Positions 8,902 to 17,215 of a DNA stretch of 64,000 nucleotides are shown one piece after another (within the stretch, counting starts at the first letter, position 1; every line of letters starts with the position of its first letter). Source of the stretch: Pseudomonas monteilii NBRC 103158 = DSM 14164 (lineage in GTDB: Bacteria; Pseudomonadota; Gammaproteobacteria; Pseudomonadales; Pseudomonadaceae); contig NZ_BBIS01000040.1 in the NCBI RefSeq assembly GCF_000730605.1, forward strand, positions 1 through 64,000. The letters run 5' to 3'. Made by a program: the position numbers and the translations under genes. The notes under the pieces are model-generated. The model did no database searches and had not been told where the DNA came from. It worked only from the letters and a program-made list of their open reading frames with translations.

Positions 8902-8977
8902 ATGGACGACAGAGGAGGATCATTGGCATCAGTTAAATCACTACCTAATCCCGCCATAAGCGGAAGGATGAAGCATC

Positions 8978-9193
8978 ATGGAACGTACCCTCAGTTCCGG
9001 TCTGGTTTTTGAAAGCAACGCCCAGCAATCCAACGCCTCGCTGCCGCTGCGCGCACTGTCCACCCTGCTGCTGTGGCAGCGCCGTATGGCTAGCCGCCGT
9101 CAACTGGCTCGCCTGGACGCCCGTCTGCTGGCCGACGCCGGTATCAGCGAGTCGCAGCGTTACGAAGAGCTGAGCAAGCCTTTCTGGCGCTAA
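8978..9193 (+). CDS. DUF1127 family small protein
   Basis: A 71-residue basic protein. Its C-terminal 35-40 residues (LARLDARLLADAGISESQ) form a DUF1127 domain, an arginine-rich helical module found in small proteins linked to RNA binding or phosphate and carbon responses in some bacteria. Its role here is unknown. The start at 8978 follows a GGAAGGA site. A strong terminator follows, so it is a single-gene unit. CTGTA repeats flank it on both sides. Confidence 0.85.
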   Translation: MERTLSSGLVFESNAQQSNASLPLRALSTLLLWQRRMASRRQLARLDARLLADAGISESQRYEELSKPFWR

Positions 9194-9233
9194 GCACCGG
9201 CTTGCCGGCTTCGGCCGGCACCGCGAATTCCCG

Positions 9234-9266
9234 AAACCCGTTGCAGGTAACTGCAACGGGTTTTTT
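9234..9266 (+). terminator. Rho-independent terminator after the DUF1127 gene
   Basis: A 13-bp perfect stem (9234-9246 with 9251-9263) with a GTAA tetraloop is followed by six T residues. Confidence 0.9.
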
Positions 9267-9307
9267 GCATTCAGGCCGCATGCTAGAGCCTCTCGCAAAC
9301 AAATATG

Positions 9308-9343
9308 TACAGTTTTGATAATCCAAAAAAACATAGATACAGT
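9308..9343 (-). promoter_or_regulatory. Second CTGTA-type motif pair
   Basis: TACAGTTT occurs at 9308 and 9338, exactly 30 bp apart. Read on the minus strand, the second copy is AACTGTATCTA, identical to the start of the motif at 8886. The 304 bp gap between 9193 and 9498 otherwise holds only the terminator and the promoter of the DUF2388 cluster. Confidence 0.35.
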
Positions 9344-9497
9344 TTGTTGGCGCGCTTTTCATTAACATCCAGAAACACCGGCGCGTGATACGCTTGGCTT
9401 CACAGTCTGGTAGAACCCACTGTTAAAAGTACCGTGACGAGCTGTGCGAGCGTCCGATAAGCAGAACCACCCGACCCTAGTCCAGGAGTCCACGATC

Positions 9498-9815
9498 ATG
9501 TCCCGTAAATACCTGATTGGCGCCGCCCTGATGCTGAGCCTGGCCGGCACCGCAAACGCCACCAGCTTCGTTGTCACCACCGACGCCGTCGTTGGCGCGG
9601 TAGCCGCGTCCACCGATGCCACTTCCGATATCTCCTCCTCGTTCAAAGACGACAAGATCGTCAAGGCCGCCCGCGACGACGCCGCTGCCTTTGTTGGCAG
9701 CCAGGGCGACATCCGCGGTGCCAAACTGGAAAGCGCCTTCTTGCACATCCGCTCGCAAGCACCCGCGTTGCAGGCCAGCGATGCGCAACTGGCCCAGGCC
9801 ATCCTGGCACTCTGA
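9498..9815 (+). CDS. DUF2388 family secreted protein (copy 1)
   Basis: A 105-residue protein with a clear signal peptide (cleavage after about residue 22, ANA) and a mature chain of about 83 residues. It belongs to DUF2388 (TIGR02448), known mainly from Pseudomonas and without an assigned function. The hallmark is RDDAAAFVGSQGDIRGAKLE followed by a C-terminal QAILAL. The start at 9498 follows an AGGAG site. It is the first of three tandem paralogues with the same core motif. Confidence 0.88.
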   Translation: MSRKYLIGAALMLSLAGTANATSFVVTTDAVVGAVAASTDATSDISSSFKDDKIVKAARDDAAAFVGSQGDIRGAKLESAFLHIRSQAPALQASDAQLAQAILAL

Positions 9816-9902
9816 CGCCAGCTGAGCCCTCTAGCTGTGCTGGTGGCTACCAGCACAGCCATCCAACCTTTGCGCCCCACCTTTCCAGCTGTTGTAGAGC
9901 CC

Positions 9903-10196
9903 ATGCGTTATCTGTTGCCGCTGCTGTTTTCCGTTGCAGGCATGGCCAGCGCCCATGCCATGGATACCACCACGCAAAGCCTGGTCATTACCGGCTATGT
10001 CACCAGCCAGGTCACCACTGCACCCTTCGATCGCAAACTGGTCCGCCAGGCGCGCGACGATGCGGCGGCCTTCGTGGCCAGCGACGGCCAGATCCGCGGT
10101 GTGCGGCTGGAAGCTGCGCTGGAATCATTACGCCACAATTGTGCACGGCACGCCGTCGGCGACCTGGAACTGGCGCAGGCAATTCTCGTCCAATAA
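9903..10196 (+). CDS. DUF2388 family secreted protein (copy 2)
   Basis: A 97-residue paralogue of the genes on both sides, with a signal peptide (cleavage near AHA) and the core RDDAAAFVASDGQIRGVRLE, ending QAILVQ. It has a cysteine in the variable loop that the other two copies lack. It lies 87 bp after copy 1 and 36 bp before copy 3. I chose ATG 9903, the first start that gives a proper signal peptide. Function unknown. Confidence 0.85.
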   Translation: MRYLLPLLFSVAGMASAHAMDTTTQSLVITGYVTSQVTTAPFDRKLVRQARDDAAAFVASDGQIRGVRLEAALESLRHNCARHAVGDLELAQAILVQ

Positions 10197-10232
10197 CTAC
10201 ATCTGACTCCCTGTATTTTTCGGAGATGCTCC

Positions 10233-10553
10233 ATGCGTAAACCGCTGATTGCCGCTACCCTCGGCATGCTGCTGCTGGCCGACCTGGCCCAGGCACAGAC
10301 CCTGGTGGCCACCAGCAATATCATCGTGCGTGCCTTTGGCCGCTCGATCGACTTCACCTCGGACACCACCACCTCGATTCGCGACTCCAAAGTGGTGCGC
10401 GAAGCCCATGACGACGCTGCCAGCTTCGTCGCCAGCAACGGTGACATTCGCGGCGCCCAGCTTGAGGCGGCCTTCAACACCCTGCGCGAGCGCGTGCCAG
10501 AAGCGCGTGGCGCCAGCGATCAGGTATTGGCCGAAGCCATTCTCGCACTGTGA
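10233..10553 (+). CDS. DUF2388 family secreted protein (copy 3)
   Basis: A 106-residue paralogue with a signal peptide (cleavage near AQA) and the core HDDAASFVASNGDIRGAQLE, ending EAILAL. Its stop codon overlaps the GTG start of the large DUF4105 gene by 4 bp (GTGA). Translation of the two is therefore probably coupled, which ties the small proteins to the large one functionally. An ATTTTTCGGAG segment provides the ribosome site. Confidence 0.88.
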   Translation: MRKPLIAATLGMLLLADLAQAQTLVATSNIIVRAFGRSIDFTSDTTTSIRDSKVVREAHDDAASFVASNGDIRGAQLEAAFNTLRERVPEARGASDQVLAEAILAL

Positions 10554-12505
10554 AACGCGTGCGTGCCTGGCTGCTCGGCTGCGCCCTGACGCTGCCCGGC
10601 ACGCCCGTATTGGCCGACCTGCAGCTTCAGCTGCAGGCAACCGGCCTGGACCCGCAGCAAACCCAGGCCACCCAGGCCCTGCTCGATGAGGCCTTGGGCA
10701 AGCTGCCCCCCCGATTCAAGCAGCAGCTGGACCGCCGCGTGCGGGTCAGCTGGAGCGACAGCATGCCGGCAGATGCCTACGGCCAGGCATCGCTGGTGTC
10801 CACCCTTGAGCTCAATCGACGCCTGCTGCCCGGTCTCACCGACGGCAGCGCTGCTACCGAACGCACCAACCGCCCCCATGGCACGGTGCGCGAAGAATTG
10901 CTGGCCACCGTGCTGCACGAGCTTACCCATATCTACGACCGTGCCCGGCTGTGGCCCGCTGCCGAGCATTCGCTGATTACCCGCTGCAAGCGCCAGCAAG
11001 GCACGCTGGGCAAAATCGGCCTGCCCGAAGCGTGCCGGGGCCAGGCCGAACGCCGCTTCACCCTCAGCGACGACCCGCGTTTGCTCGACCTGGCGGGTTG
11101 GCAACAGTACGTAGGCCGTCGTGGCGAGCGCGAGCAGCACAATGGTCAGTTCGTGCGCAGCCCCGACAGTTATGAACTGAGCAGCCCCAAGGAGTACATC
11201 GCGGTCAACATGGAGTACTTCCTCCTCGACCCGAGCTACGGTTGCCGCCGCCCGGCGCTGAACCAGTACCTGCGCGAGCACTTCGGCTGGGCACCGCAAC
11301 AGGACACCTGCGCCAAGGGCCTGCCGTTCATCAATGCCGGCAGCGACTTTGCCCGCCAGCCGCTGGGTGAAATCGACCCTGAGCGGGTCTATGAAGTGGA
11401 CTACCTGCTGGCCGAAGCCAACCAGAATCTGGTCAGCCGCTGGGGCCACAGCATGCTGCGTCTGGTGATCTGCAAGCCGGGCCGCCCACGCGGGCCGGAC
11501 TGCCGCCTGGACCTCGACCAGAGCCTGGTGCTGTCGTATCGCGCTTTCGTCAACGATGTGCAGCTGTCCAGCTGGGACGGCCTGGTCGGCAACTACCCCT
11601 CGCGGCTATTCGTGTTGCCGCTGGGCCAGGTAATCGACGAGTACACCAAGACCGAGCTGCGCAGCCTGGCTTCCGTGCCCTTGAGGCTAAACCGCGACGA
11701 AATCGAGCGCCTCGTACGCCAGGCCGCCGAAATGCACTGGAGCTACGACGGCAATTACTGGTTCCTGTCCAACAACTGTGCCGTGGAGTCGTTGAAATTG
11801 CTGCGCAGCGGTACCGCCAACCCACGCCTCAACGACCTCGACAGCATCATGCCCAACGGCTTGCTGGCAGTACTCAAGGGCAGGGGGCTGGCAGACACCA
11901 GCGTGCTGGATGACCCGCGTGAGGCGCTGCGCCTGGGCTACCGGTTCGATTCCTATCGCGACCGCTACCAGGCCATGTTCGAGGTGCTACGCAAACAGCT
12001 GCCGATCAAGCAGGCCCTGGTCGAAGACTGGCTGGCACTGGATGCCGAGCAACGCCGTCCATGGTTTGCCAAGGCCGACCTGCGCACCAGCGCCGCGTTA
12101 CTGCTGCTCGAACAGGCCAGCTTGCGCCGGCAACTGCTGCTAGCCCAGGACGAGGTCAAGCAGCGCTACCTGAATGCCGCTGCCTTGAAAGATGGCAGCG
12201 TCAGCAAGGCCGATGCGACCCTCAAGCAGATGCTCGCCAACAGCGGTTTTCTCAGCCGCCCGGCAGAACTGCTCGATGCCAAGGGCTACGGGCTGCCGCA
12301 GCCCGAGGAGCGCATGCACCTTGAGCAGGTCAGCAGCGAACGCCAGGCACAGTTGTTGCGTTTGAGCACCAGCCTGGACAAAGAGGTGAGGGCGCTGCTG
12401 GAGCCGTCTCGGGCCAAGGAAATTGCGGCTGTCGAGGCCAATGTGAAGCAGATTGGCGAACATTTGCGGGCACTGCACAAGGCAGCGGGAGGCCTGCAGT
12501 TGTGA
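10550..12505 (+). CDS. Periplasmic DUF4105 (Lnb N-terminal-like) protein with HExxH motif
   Basis: A 651-residue exported protein with a signal peptide ending near residue 22. The N-terminal third has a zinc-protease-like motif LHELTHIYD at about residue 122. The middle is a DUF4105 domain, with a conserved WGHSML histidine (about residue 299) and NNC cysteine (about residue 408), the arrangement of NlpC/P60-like cysteine enzymes. The C-terminal 150 residues are helical and charged. It begins with GTG overlapping the third DUF2388 gene. Substrate unknown; a cell-envelope or peptide substrate is a guess. Two potential catalytic sites in one chain are notable. Confidence 0.85.
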   Translation: MKRVRAWLLGCALTLPGTPVLADLQLQLQATGLDPQQTQATQALLDEALGKLPPRFKQQLDRRVRVSWSDSMPADAYGQASLVSTLELNRRLLPGLTDGSAATERTNRPHGTVREELLATVLHELTHIYDRARLWPAAEHSLITRCKRQQGTLGKIGLPEACRGQAERRFTLSDDPRLLDLAGWQQYVGRRGEREQHNGQFVRSPDSYELSSPKEYIAVNMEYFLLDPSYGCRRPALNQYLREHFGWAPQQDTCAKGLPFINAGSDFARQPLGEIDPERVYEVDYLLAEANQNLVSRWGHSMLRLVICKPGRPRGPDCRLDLDQSLVLSYRAFVNDVQLSSWDGLVGNYPSRLFVLPLGQVIDEYTKTELRSLASVPLRLNRDEIERLVRQAAEMHWSYDGNYWFLSNNCAVESLKLLRSGTANPRLNDLDSIMPNGLLAVLKGRGLADTSVLDDPREALRLGYRFDSYRDRYQAMFEVLRKQLPIKQALVEDWLALDAEQRRPWFAKADLRTSAALLLLEQASLRRQLLLAQDEVKQRYLNAAALKDGSVSKADATLKQMLANSGFLSRPAELLDAKGYGLPQPEERMHLEQVSSERQAQLLRLSTSLDKEVRALLEPSRAKEIAAVEANVKQIGEHLRALHKAAGGLQL

Positions 12506-12511
12506 TGTTGC

Positions 12512-12913
12512 CTACAGTTTCTCTTCTGCCTGCGAAGGCAAATCCTCATCCAGGTGCAACCAAGGCAACCGGCTACCCACCCAGATATGCCGGTTGGCCC
12601 TGACCCGCTCCGGGTGATCCAGCGTCGCCACCGTCACATCGACCGTTTCCGGGCTATGGGTAGTCATCAGCGCCACATGCGCCCCGCACTGCCCACAGAA
12701 GTACCGGCTGCAACTGGCCGGCGCCACATAGCAGTTCGGCTCACCCGCCAACCACTGAAACCCCGCGCGGGGCAGGGTGAGCCAGGTCACCACCAACCCA
12801 CCGCTTACCCGCCGGCAAATCGAACAATGGCAGTGGGCGATGTCTGTCAGGTCACCCACCAGCCGGTAACGCAAGGCGCCACAATGGCAGCCCCCTTCGG
12901 TCACATCCTGCAT
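12512..12913 (-). CDS. GFA family (glutathione-dependent formaldehyde-activating-like) protein
   Basis: A 133-residue zinc-binding protein of the GFA/CENP-V fold. The cysteine sets are all present: GGCHCG near the N-terminus, CHCSICR near residue 34, and CGQCG near residue 75. Family members are loosely linked to glutathione-formaldehyde adducts, but most have no proven activity. The ATG at 12913 follows an AGAGG site. It is convergent with the DUF4105 gene, 6 bp apart, with no visible terminator between them. Confidence 0.88.
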   Translation of the reverse strand: MQDVTEGGCHCGALRYRLVGDLTDIAHCHCSICRRVSGGLVVTWLTLPRAGFQWLAGEPNCYVAPASCSRYFCGQCGAHVALMTTHSPETVDVTVATLDHPERVRANRHIWVGSRLPWLHLDEDLPSQAEEKL

Positions 12914-13180
12914 CACCTACCTCTCGTCGCCTTTGCTTCGGCGAAAGCTGGCTGAAAGCTTGCGCTCATAGGATAGCCCCCACTACCGGCACAAGACCGG
13001 TCAGCCAGGGCACCCGGTAATTACCGAGCCCGGCCCAATCAACAACAACAATGGTGATTCTGATGTATTCCTGTGCCCGCCTTTCTGTAGTCCCCCTCCG
13101 CATGCTCCCTGCGCAGCGCCCGACGCGCTGATCCGCCCGAATCGACATTCCTTTCGCCGCGCCACGCCTGGAGTATTGCC

Positions 13181-14488
13181 ATGCTGACCTTCCTCGGCTT
13201 TGCCATGGTCATCACCTTCATGTACCTGATCATGACCAAGCGCCTGTCGGCCTTGATCGCGCTGATTCTGGTACCGATCCTGTTCGCCCTGTTCGGCGGT
13301 TTCTCCGCCAAGATCGGCCCCATGATGCTCGAAGGCATCAGCAAGCTCGCGCCTACCGGTGTGATGCTGATGTTCGCCATCCTCTATTTTGCCTTGATGA
13401 TCGACTCCGGCCTGTTCGATCCGGCCGTGCGCAAGATCCTCAAACTGGTCAAGGGCGACCCGCTTAAAGTCTCTGTCGGTACCGCCGTGCTGGCCCTGGT
13501 GGTCTCGCTCGACGGTGACGGCGCCACCACCTACATGATCTGCTGCGCCGCCATGCTGCCGATGTACAGCCGCCTGGGCATGAGCCCGCGGATCATGGCC
13601 GGCCTGATCATCCTGGCCGGCGGGGTGATGAACATGACGCCGTGGGGTGGCCCGACCGCCCGCGCCGCCAGTGCCCTGCACGTAGACCCGTCGGACATTT
13701 TCGTACCGATGATCCCGGCCATGCTGTTCGGCGTGCTGGCAATTCTGGCCATCGCCTACATGTACGGTAAACGTGAACGTGCCCGCCTGGGTGAACTGCA
13801 CCTGCCGACTGACGACATCGACCACAGCGAAATCACCGTTTCGCAGTACCCTGACGCGCGACGGCCCAAACTGCTGTACTTCAACGGTGCCCTGACAGCC
13901 GCCCTGATGGTCGCGCTGATTGCTGGTGTGCTGCCGCTGCCCGTGCTGTTCATGATTGCCTTCAGCATCGCCATGATCGTCAACTACCCGTGCCTGCAGC
14001 AGCAAAAGGATCGCATCGCCGCCCACGCTGGCAGCGTGCTGGCCGTGACCGGGCTGATCTTCGCCGCCGGTATCTTTACTGGTATCCTGTCGGGTACCGG
14101 CATGGTCGATGCCATGTCCAAAAGCCTGCTGGCCGTCATCCCCGAAGCACTGGGCCCTTACCTGGCGGTGATCACCGCGATCGTGAGCATGCCGTTCACC
14201 TTCTTCATGTCCAACGATGCCTTCTACTACGGCGTGCTGCCGGTACTGGCCGAAGCCGCCAGCCACTACGGCATCACCCCGGTGGAAATGGCCCGTGCAT
14301 CGATCGTCGGGCAACCGGTTCACCTGCTTAGCCCGTTGGTGCCGTCGACCTACCTGCTGGTGGCCCTGGCCGGAATCGAGTTTGGCGATCATCAGCGCTT
14401 CACGCTCAAGTGGGCAGTGCTGGTATGCCTGTGCATAATGTTCGCCGCGCTGCTGATGGGCATTTTCCCGCTGTTCAGTAGTCTTTAA
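13181..14488 (+). CDS. CitMHS family citrate/metal-citrate:proton symporter
   Basis: A 435-residue inner-membrane transporter with about 12 helices. Features of the CitMHS family (uptake of citrate bound to Mg2+ or Ca2+) include the VSLDGDGATTYMI segment and GGVMNMTPWGGPTARA. It is a single gene. No two-component or LysR citrate regulator lies next to it. The 267 bp upstream hold no gene. The metal preference cannot be read from sequence. Confidence 0.9.
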   Translation: MLTFLGFAMVITFMYLIMTKRLSALIALILVPILFALFGGFSAKIGPMMLEGISKLAPTGVMLMFAILYFALMIDSGLFDPAVRKILKLVKGDPLKVSVGTAVLALVVSLDGDGATTYMICCAAMLPMYSRLGMSPRIMAGLIILAGGVMNMTPWGGPTARAASALHVDPSDIFVPMIPAMLFGVLAILAIAYMYGKRERARLGELHLPTDDIDHSEITVSQYPDARRPKLLYFNGALTAALMVALIAGVLPLPVLFMIAFSIAMIVNYPCLQQQKDRIAAHAGSVLAVTGLIFAAGIFTGILSGTGMVDAMSKSLLAVIPEALGPYLAVITAIVSMPFTFFMSNDAFYYGVLPVLAEAASHYGITPVEMARASIVGQPVHLLSPLVPSTYLLVALAGIEFGDHQRFTLKWAVLVCLCIMFAALLMGIFPLFSSL

Positions 14489-14511
14489 TAAACACGTATT
14501 AGTCTGACGCG

Positions 14512-14533
14512 ACGCGCCTCGACCGAGGCGCGT
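14512..14533 (+). terminator. GC-rich hairpin after the CitMHS gene
   Basis: A perfect 10-bp stem ACGCGCCTCG/CGAGGCGCGT separates the citrate transporter from the TerC gene. It has no T-run, so termination would be incomplete or Rho-assisted. Confidence 0.4.
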
Positions 14534-14559
14534 TGCCATTACCGCTCGAAGGAAAATAC

Positions 14560-15330
14560 ATGGAATGGCTGACCAGCCCGGAAATCTGGGTTGCCTTTTT
14601 CACCCTTACCGCGCTTGAGATTGTCCTCGGTATCGACAACATCATCATGATCTCGATCCTGGTCAGCCGCATGCCCAAGCACATGCAGCCACGCACCCGG
14701 ATCTTCGGCCTGGCCCTGGCCATGGTCACCCGTATCATGCTGCTGCTATCGATTACCTGGGTCATGCGCCTTACCGCCGACCTGTTCGTGGTATTTGGCC
14801 AAGGCATCTCCGGACGTGACCTGATCCTGTTCTTCGGTGGCCTGTTCCTGCTGTGGAAAAGCTCGCAAGAGATCTACCACGGCCTGGAAGGCGAGGACGA
14901 AAACGCCGAAGAGCCGAAAGGTGCTGGCGGCAAGTTCTTCTACACCATCATCCAGATCGCCATCATCGACATCGTGTTCTCGCTGGACTCGGTAATTACT
15001 GCGGTGGGTATGGTTTCCCACGTACCGGTGATGATTGCCGCTATCGTCGTTGCCGTGCTGGTGATGATGTTGTGCGCCGGCGCCATCAGCAATTTCATCG
15101 ACAAGCACCCGTCGCTGAAGATGCTCGCGCTGTCGTTCCTGATCGTGGTAGGTACCGTGCTGATCGCCGAAGCGTTCGAGGTGCATGTGCCGAAGGGCTA
15201 CGTCTACTTCGCCATGGCCTTCTCGCTGGCGGTGGAAGCCATCAACATCCGCATGCGCACCGCCCTGGCCCGCAAGGAAGGCAAAGAGCATGAGCCGGTG
15301 AAACTGCGCAAGGACATTCCGGGTCAGTAA
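14560..15330 (+). CDS. TerC family integral membrane protein
   Basis: A 256-residue membrane protein with about seven helices and the TerC signature (ALEIVLGIDNIIMISIL; second acidic repeat IDIVFSLDSVITAVGM). TerC/Alx relatives export manganese or help load metal onto secreted proteins. The start ATG 14560 follows a GAAGGA site. It has its own terminator. No ter operon is nearby, so a housekeeping metal-homeostasis role is more likely than tellurite resistance. Confidence 0.9.
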   Translation: MEWLTSPEIWVAFFTLTALEIVLGIDNIIMISILVSRMPKHMQPRTRIFGLALAMVTRIMLLLSITWVMRLTADLFVVFGQGISGRDLILFFGGLFLLWKSSQEIYHGLEGEDENAEEPKGAGGKFFYTIIQIAIIDIVFSLDSVITAVGMVSHVPVMIAAIVVAVLVMMLCAGAISNFIDKHPSLKMLALSFLIVVGTVLIAEAFEVHVPKGYVYFAMAFSLAVEAINIRMRTALARKEGKEHEPVKLRKDIPGQ

Positions 15331-15350
15331 GACCAGGAAGCGCAAAACAC

Positions 15351-15376
15351 AAAGGGTCCTTCGCAGGGCCCTTTTT
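15351..15376 (+). terminator. Rho-independent terminator after the TerC gene
   Basis: A 10-bp stem AAAGGGTCCT/AGGGCCCTTT (one G-T wobble) with a TCGC loop is followed by a run of T. Confidence 0.88.
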
Positions 15377-15528
15377 CATGTCTGATCGGTTTCAAACACA
15401 TGACAGCCATGCGAAGCTGGCGACAGCTGCGCAAAACAACTAAAGCTTTGAGTGAGCACCGAAAATTCTTCAAACGCTCACGTTTCTTTTCTTGGCCCGC
15501 TGGGCCAGTGCAACAGGGGGCTTTCGCC

Positions 15529-17187
15529 ATGCTGACCCTGCTCAACCTGCTCTCGGCCGTGACGCTTCTGGTCTGGGGCACCCACATCGTACGTACCGGC
15601 ATTCTCCGCGTGTTCGGCTCGAACCTGCGGCGCATCATCAGCCAGAACATGGACAAGCGCCCGCTGGCGTTCATTGCCGGCATACTGGTCACGGCCATGG
15701 TGCAGAGCAGTAACGCCACGGCCATGCTGGTCACGTCCTTCGTCGGCCAGGGCCTGATGGCCATGACCCCGGCCCTGGCGATCATGCTGGGTGCCGATGT
15801 GGGTACCGCGCTGATGGCCCGGGTACTCACTTTCGACCTGTCCTGGCTATCACCCCTGCTGATATTCCTGGGCGTGATCTTCTTCCTCTCACGTAAGCAG
15901 ACACGGGCTGGCCAACTGGGCCGTGTCGGTATCGGGCTTGGCCTGATCATCCTGGCACTGGAGCTGATCGTGCAGGCAGCTGCGCCGATCACCCACGCCC
16001 AAGGCGTGAAAGTGCTGTTTGCTTCGCTGACCGGCGACATCATGCTCGACGCCTTGGTCGGCGCCATGTTCGCCATGATTTCCTATTCCAGCCTCGCCGC
16101 CGTGCTGCTTACCGCAACATTGGCCGGTGCCGAGGTCATCAGCCTGCCGGTGGCCATTGGCCTTGTGGTCGGTGCCAACATCGGTAGCGGCTTACTGGCC
16201 TTCATCAGCACCAGCATGCAGAACACTGCCGGGCGCCGTGTGGCGTTGGGCAGCTTGCTCTACAAGCTGATCGGCCTGCTGCTGATCATCCCTGTGCTGC
16301 ACCCATTGGTGGAGTGGATGGACTCGCTCAGCTTCAGCCCGCAAGAGCTGGTCATCGGCTTCCACCTGCTCTACAACACCCTGCGCTGCCTGCTCATGCT
16401 GCCCACGGTCAAACTCATGGGCCGGCTGTGCAACAGCCTGCTGCCCGAGCGGGAAAACGGCAACGGCCAGATCCGACCGCGCCACCTCGACGCCTCGGCG
16501 CTGGAAACACCCAGCCTGGCGCTTGCCAACGCTGCCCGCGAAACCCTGCGTCTGGGCGATATCGTCGACAGCCTGCTTGAAGCCATGCTGGGGGCCCTGC
16601 GCGGCACCCAGACCGCCCTACCACAGCAGGTTCGCGCCCTGGGTGAGGATGCCGAGGCCCTGTACAGCGCCATCAAGCTATACCTTGCGCAGATGTCGCG
16701 CGAAGACCTCAGCGTGCAGGACAACCGCCGCTGGGCCGAGATCATCGAGCTGGCCATCAACCTCAAGCTCGCCTGCGACCTCATCGAGCGCATGTTGCGC
16801 AAGGTCCAGCAGCAGAAAACCAGCCAGCGCCGGGAGTTTTCCCAGGTGGGGCTGGAAGAACTGACCGGGCTGCAAGAGCAATTGTTAGCCAACCTGCGCC
16901 TTGGCCTGTCAGTATTCCTTAGCGCCGATCCGGAAAGCGCCCGCTTGCTACTCAAGGAAAAACGCCGTTTTCGCGCCCAGGAACGGCGCCTGGCGCATGC
17001 CCACGTCAGCCGCTTGCAGCGTAAGGTGGTGCAAAGCATCGAAACCAGTTCGCTACACTTGGAGCTGATCGCCGACATGAAGCGGTTGAACTCTTTGTTC
17101 TGCAGCAGTGCCTATGTGGTACTGGGCGGCTCCGACACCGGCGGGCTGATGCTCGACAGTGTGCCGGACGAAGCTCGCCTGCCGTGA
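15529..17187 (+). CDS. Na/Pi cotransporter family protein with PhoU-like domain
   Basis: A 552-residue protein of the YjbB/NptA type. It has about eight membrane helices (residues 1-310) with the family motif QSSNATAMLVTSF (residues about 62-74) and a second, degenerate copy (ISYSSLAAVLLT). A helical PhoU-like cytoplasmic tail follows. Relatives move phosphate with sodium, in E. coli mainly outward. ATG 15529 was preferred over a start 129 bp upstream because the family N-terminus begins at MLTLLNLLSAV. The next gene starts 28 bp downstream, so the two form an operon. Confidence 0.88.
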   Translation: MLTLLNLLSAVTLLVWGTHIVRTGILRVFGSNLRRIISQNMDKRPLAFIAGILVTAMVQSSNATAMLVTSFVGQGLMAMTPALAIMLGADVGTALMARVLTFDLSWLSPLLIFLGVIFFLSRKQTRAGQLGRVGIGLGLIILALELIVQAAAPITHAQGVKVLFASLTGDIMLDALVGAMFAMISYSSLAAVLLTATLAGAEVISLPVAIGLVVGANIGSGLLAFISTSMQNTAGRRVALGSLLYKLIGLLLIIPVLHPLVEWMDSLSFSPQELVIGFHLLYNTLRCLLMLPTVKLMGRLCNSLLPERENGNGQIRPRHLDASALETPSLALANAARETLRLGDIVDSLLEAMLGALRGTQTALPQQVRALGEDAEALYSAIKLYLAQMSREDLSVQDNRRWAEIIELAINLKLACDLIERMLRKVQQQKTSQRREFSQVGLEELTGLQEQLLANLRLGLSVFLSADPESARLLLKEKRRFRAQERRLAHAHVSRLQRKVVQSIETSSLHLELIADMKRLNSLFCSSAYVVLGGSDTGGLMLDSVPDEARLP

Positions 17188-17215
17188 ATGCCTACCTGAG
17201 GACCGAAGCTCGCCC

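Noticed and set aside
13001..14539. A long minus-strand frame opposite the CitMHS gene
   Set aside because: Its composition is that of a shadow frame, while the plus strand encodes a complete transporter with a proper membrane pattern.
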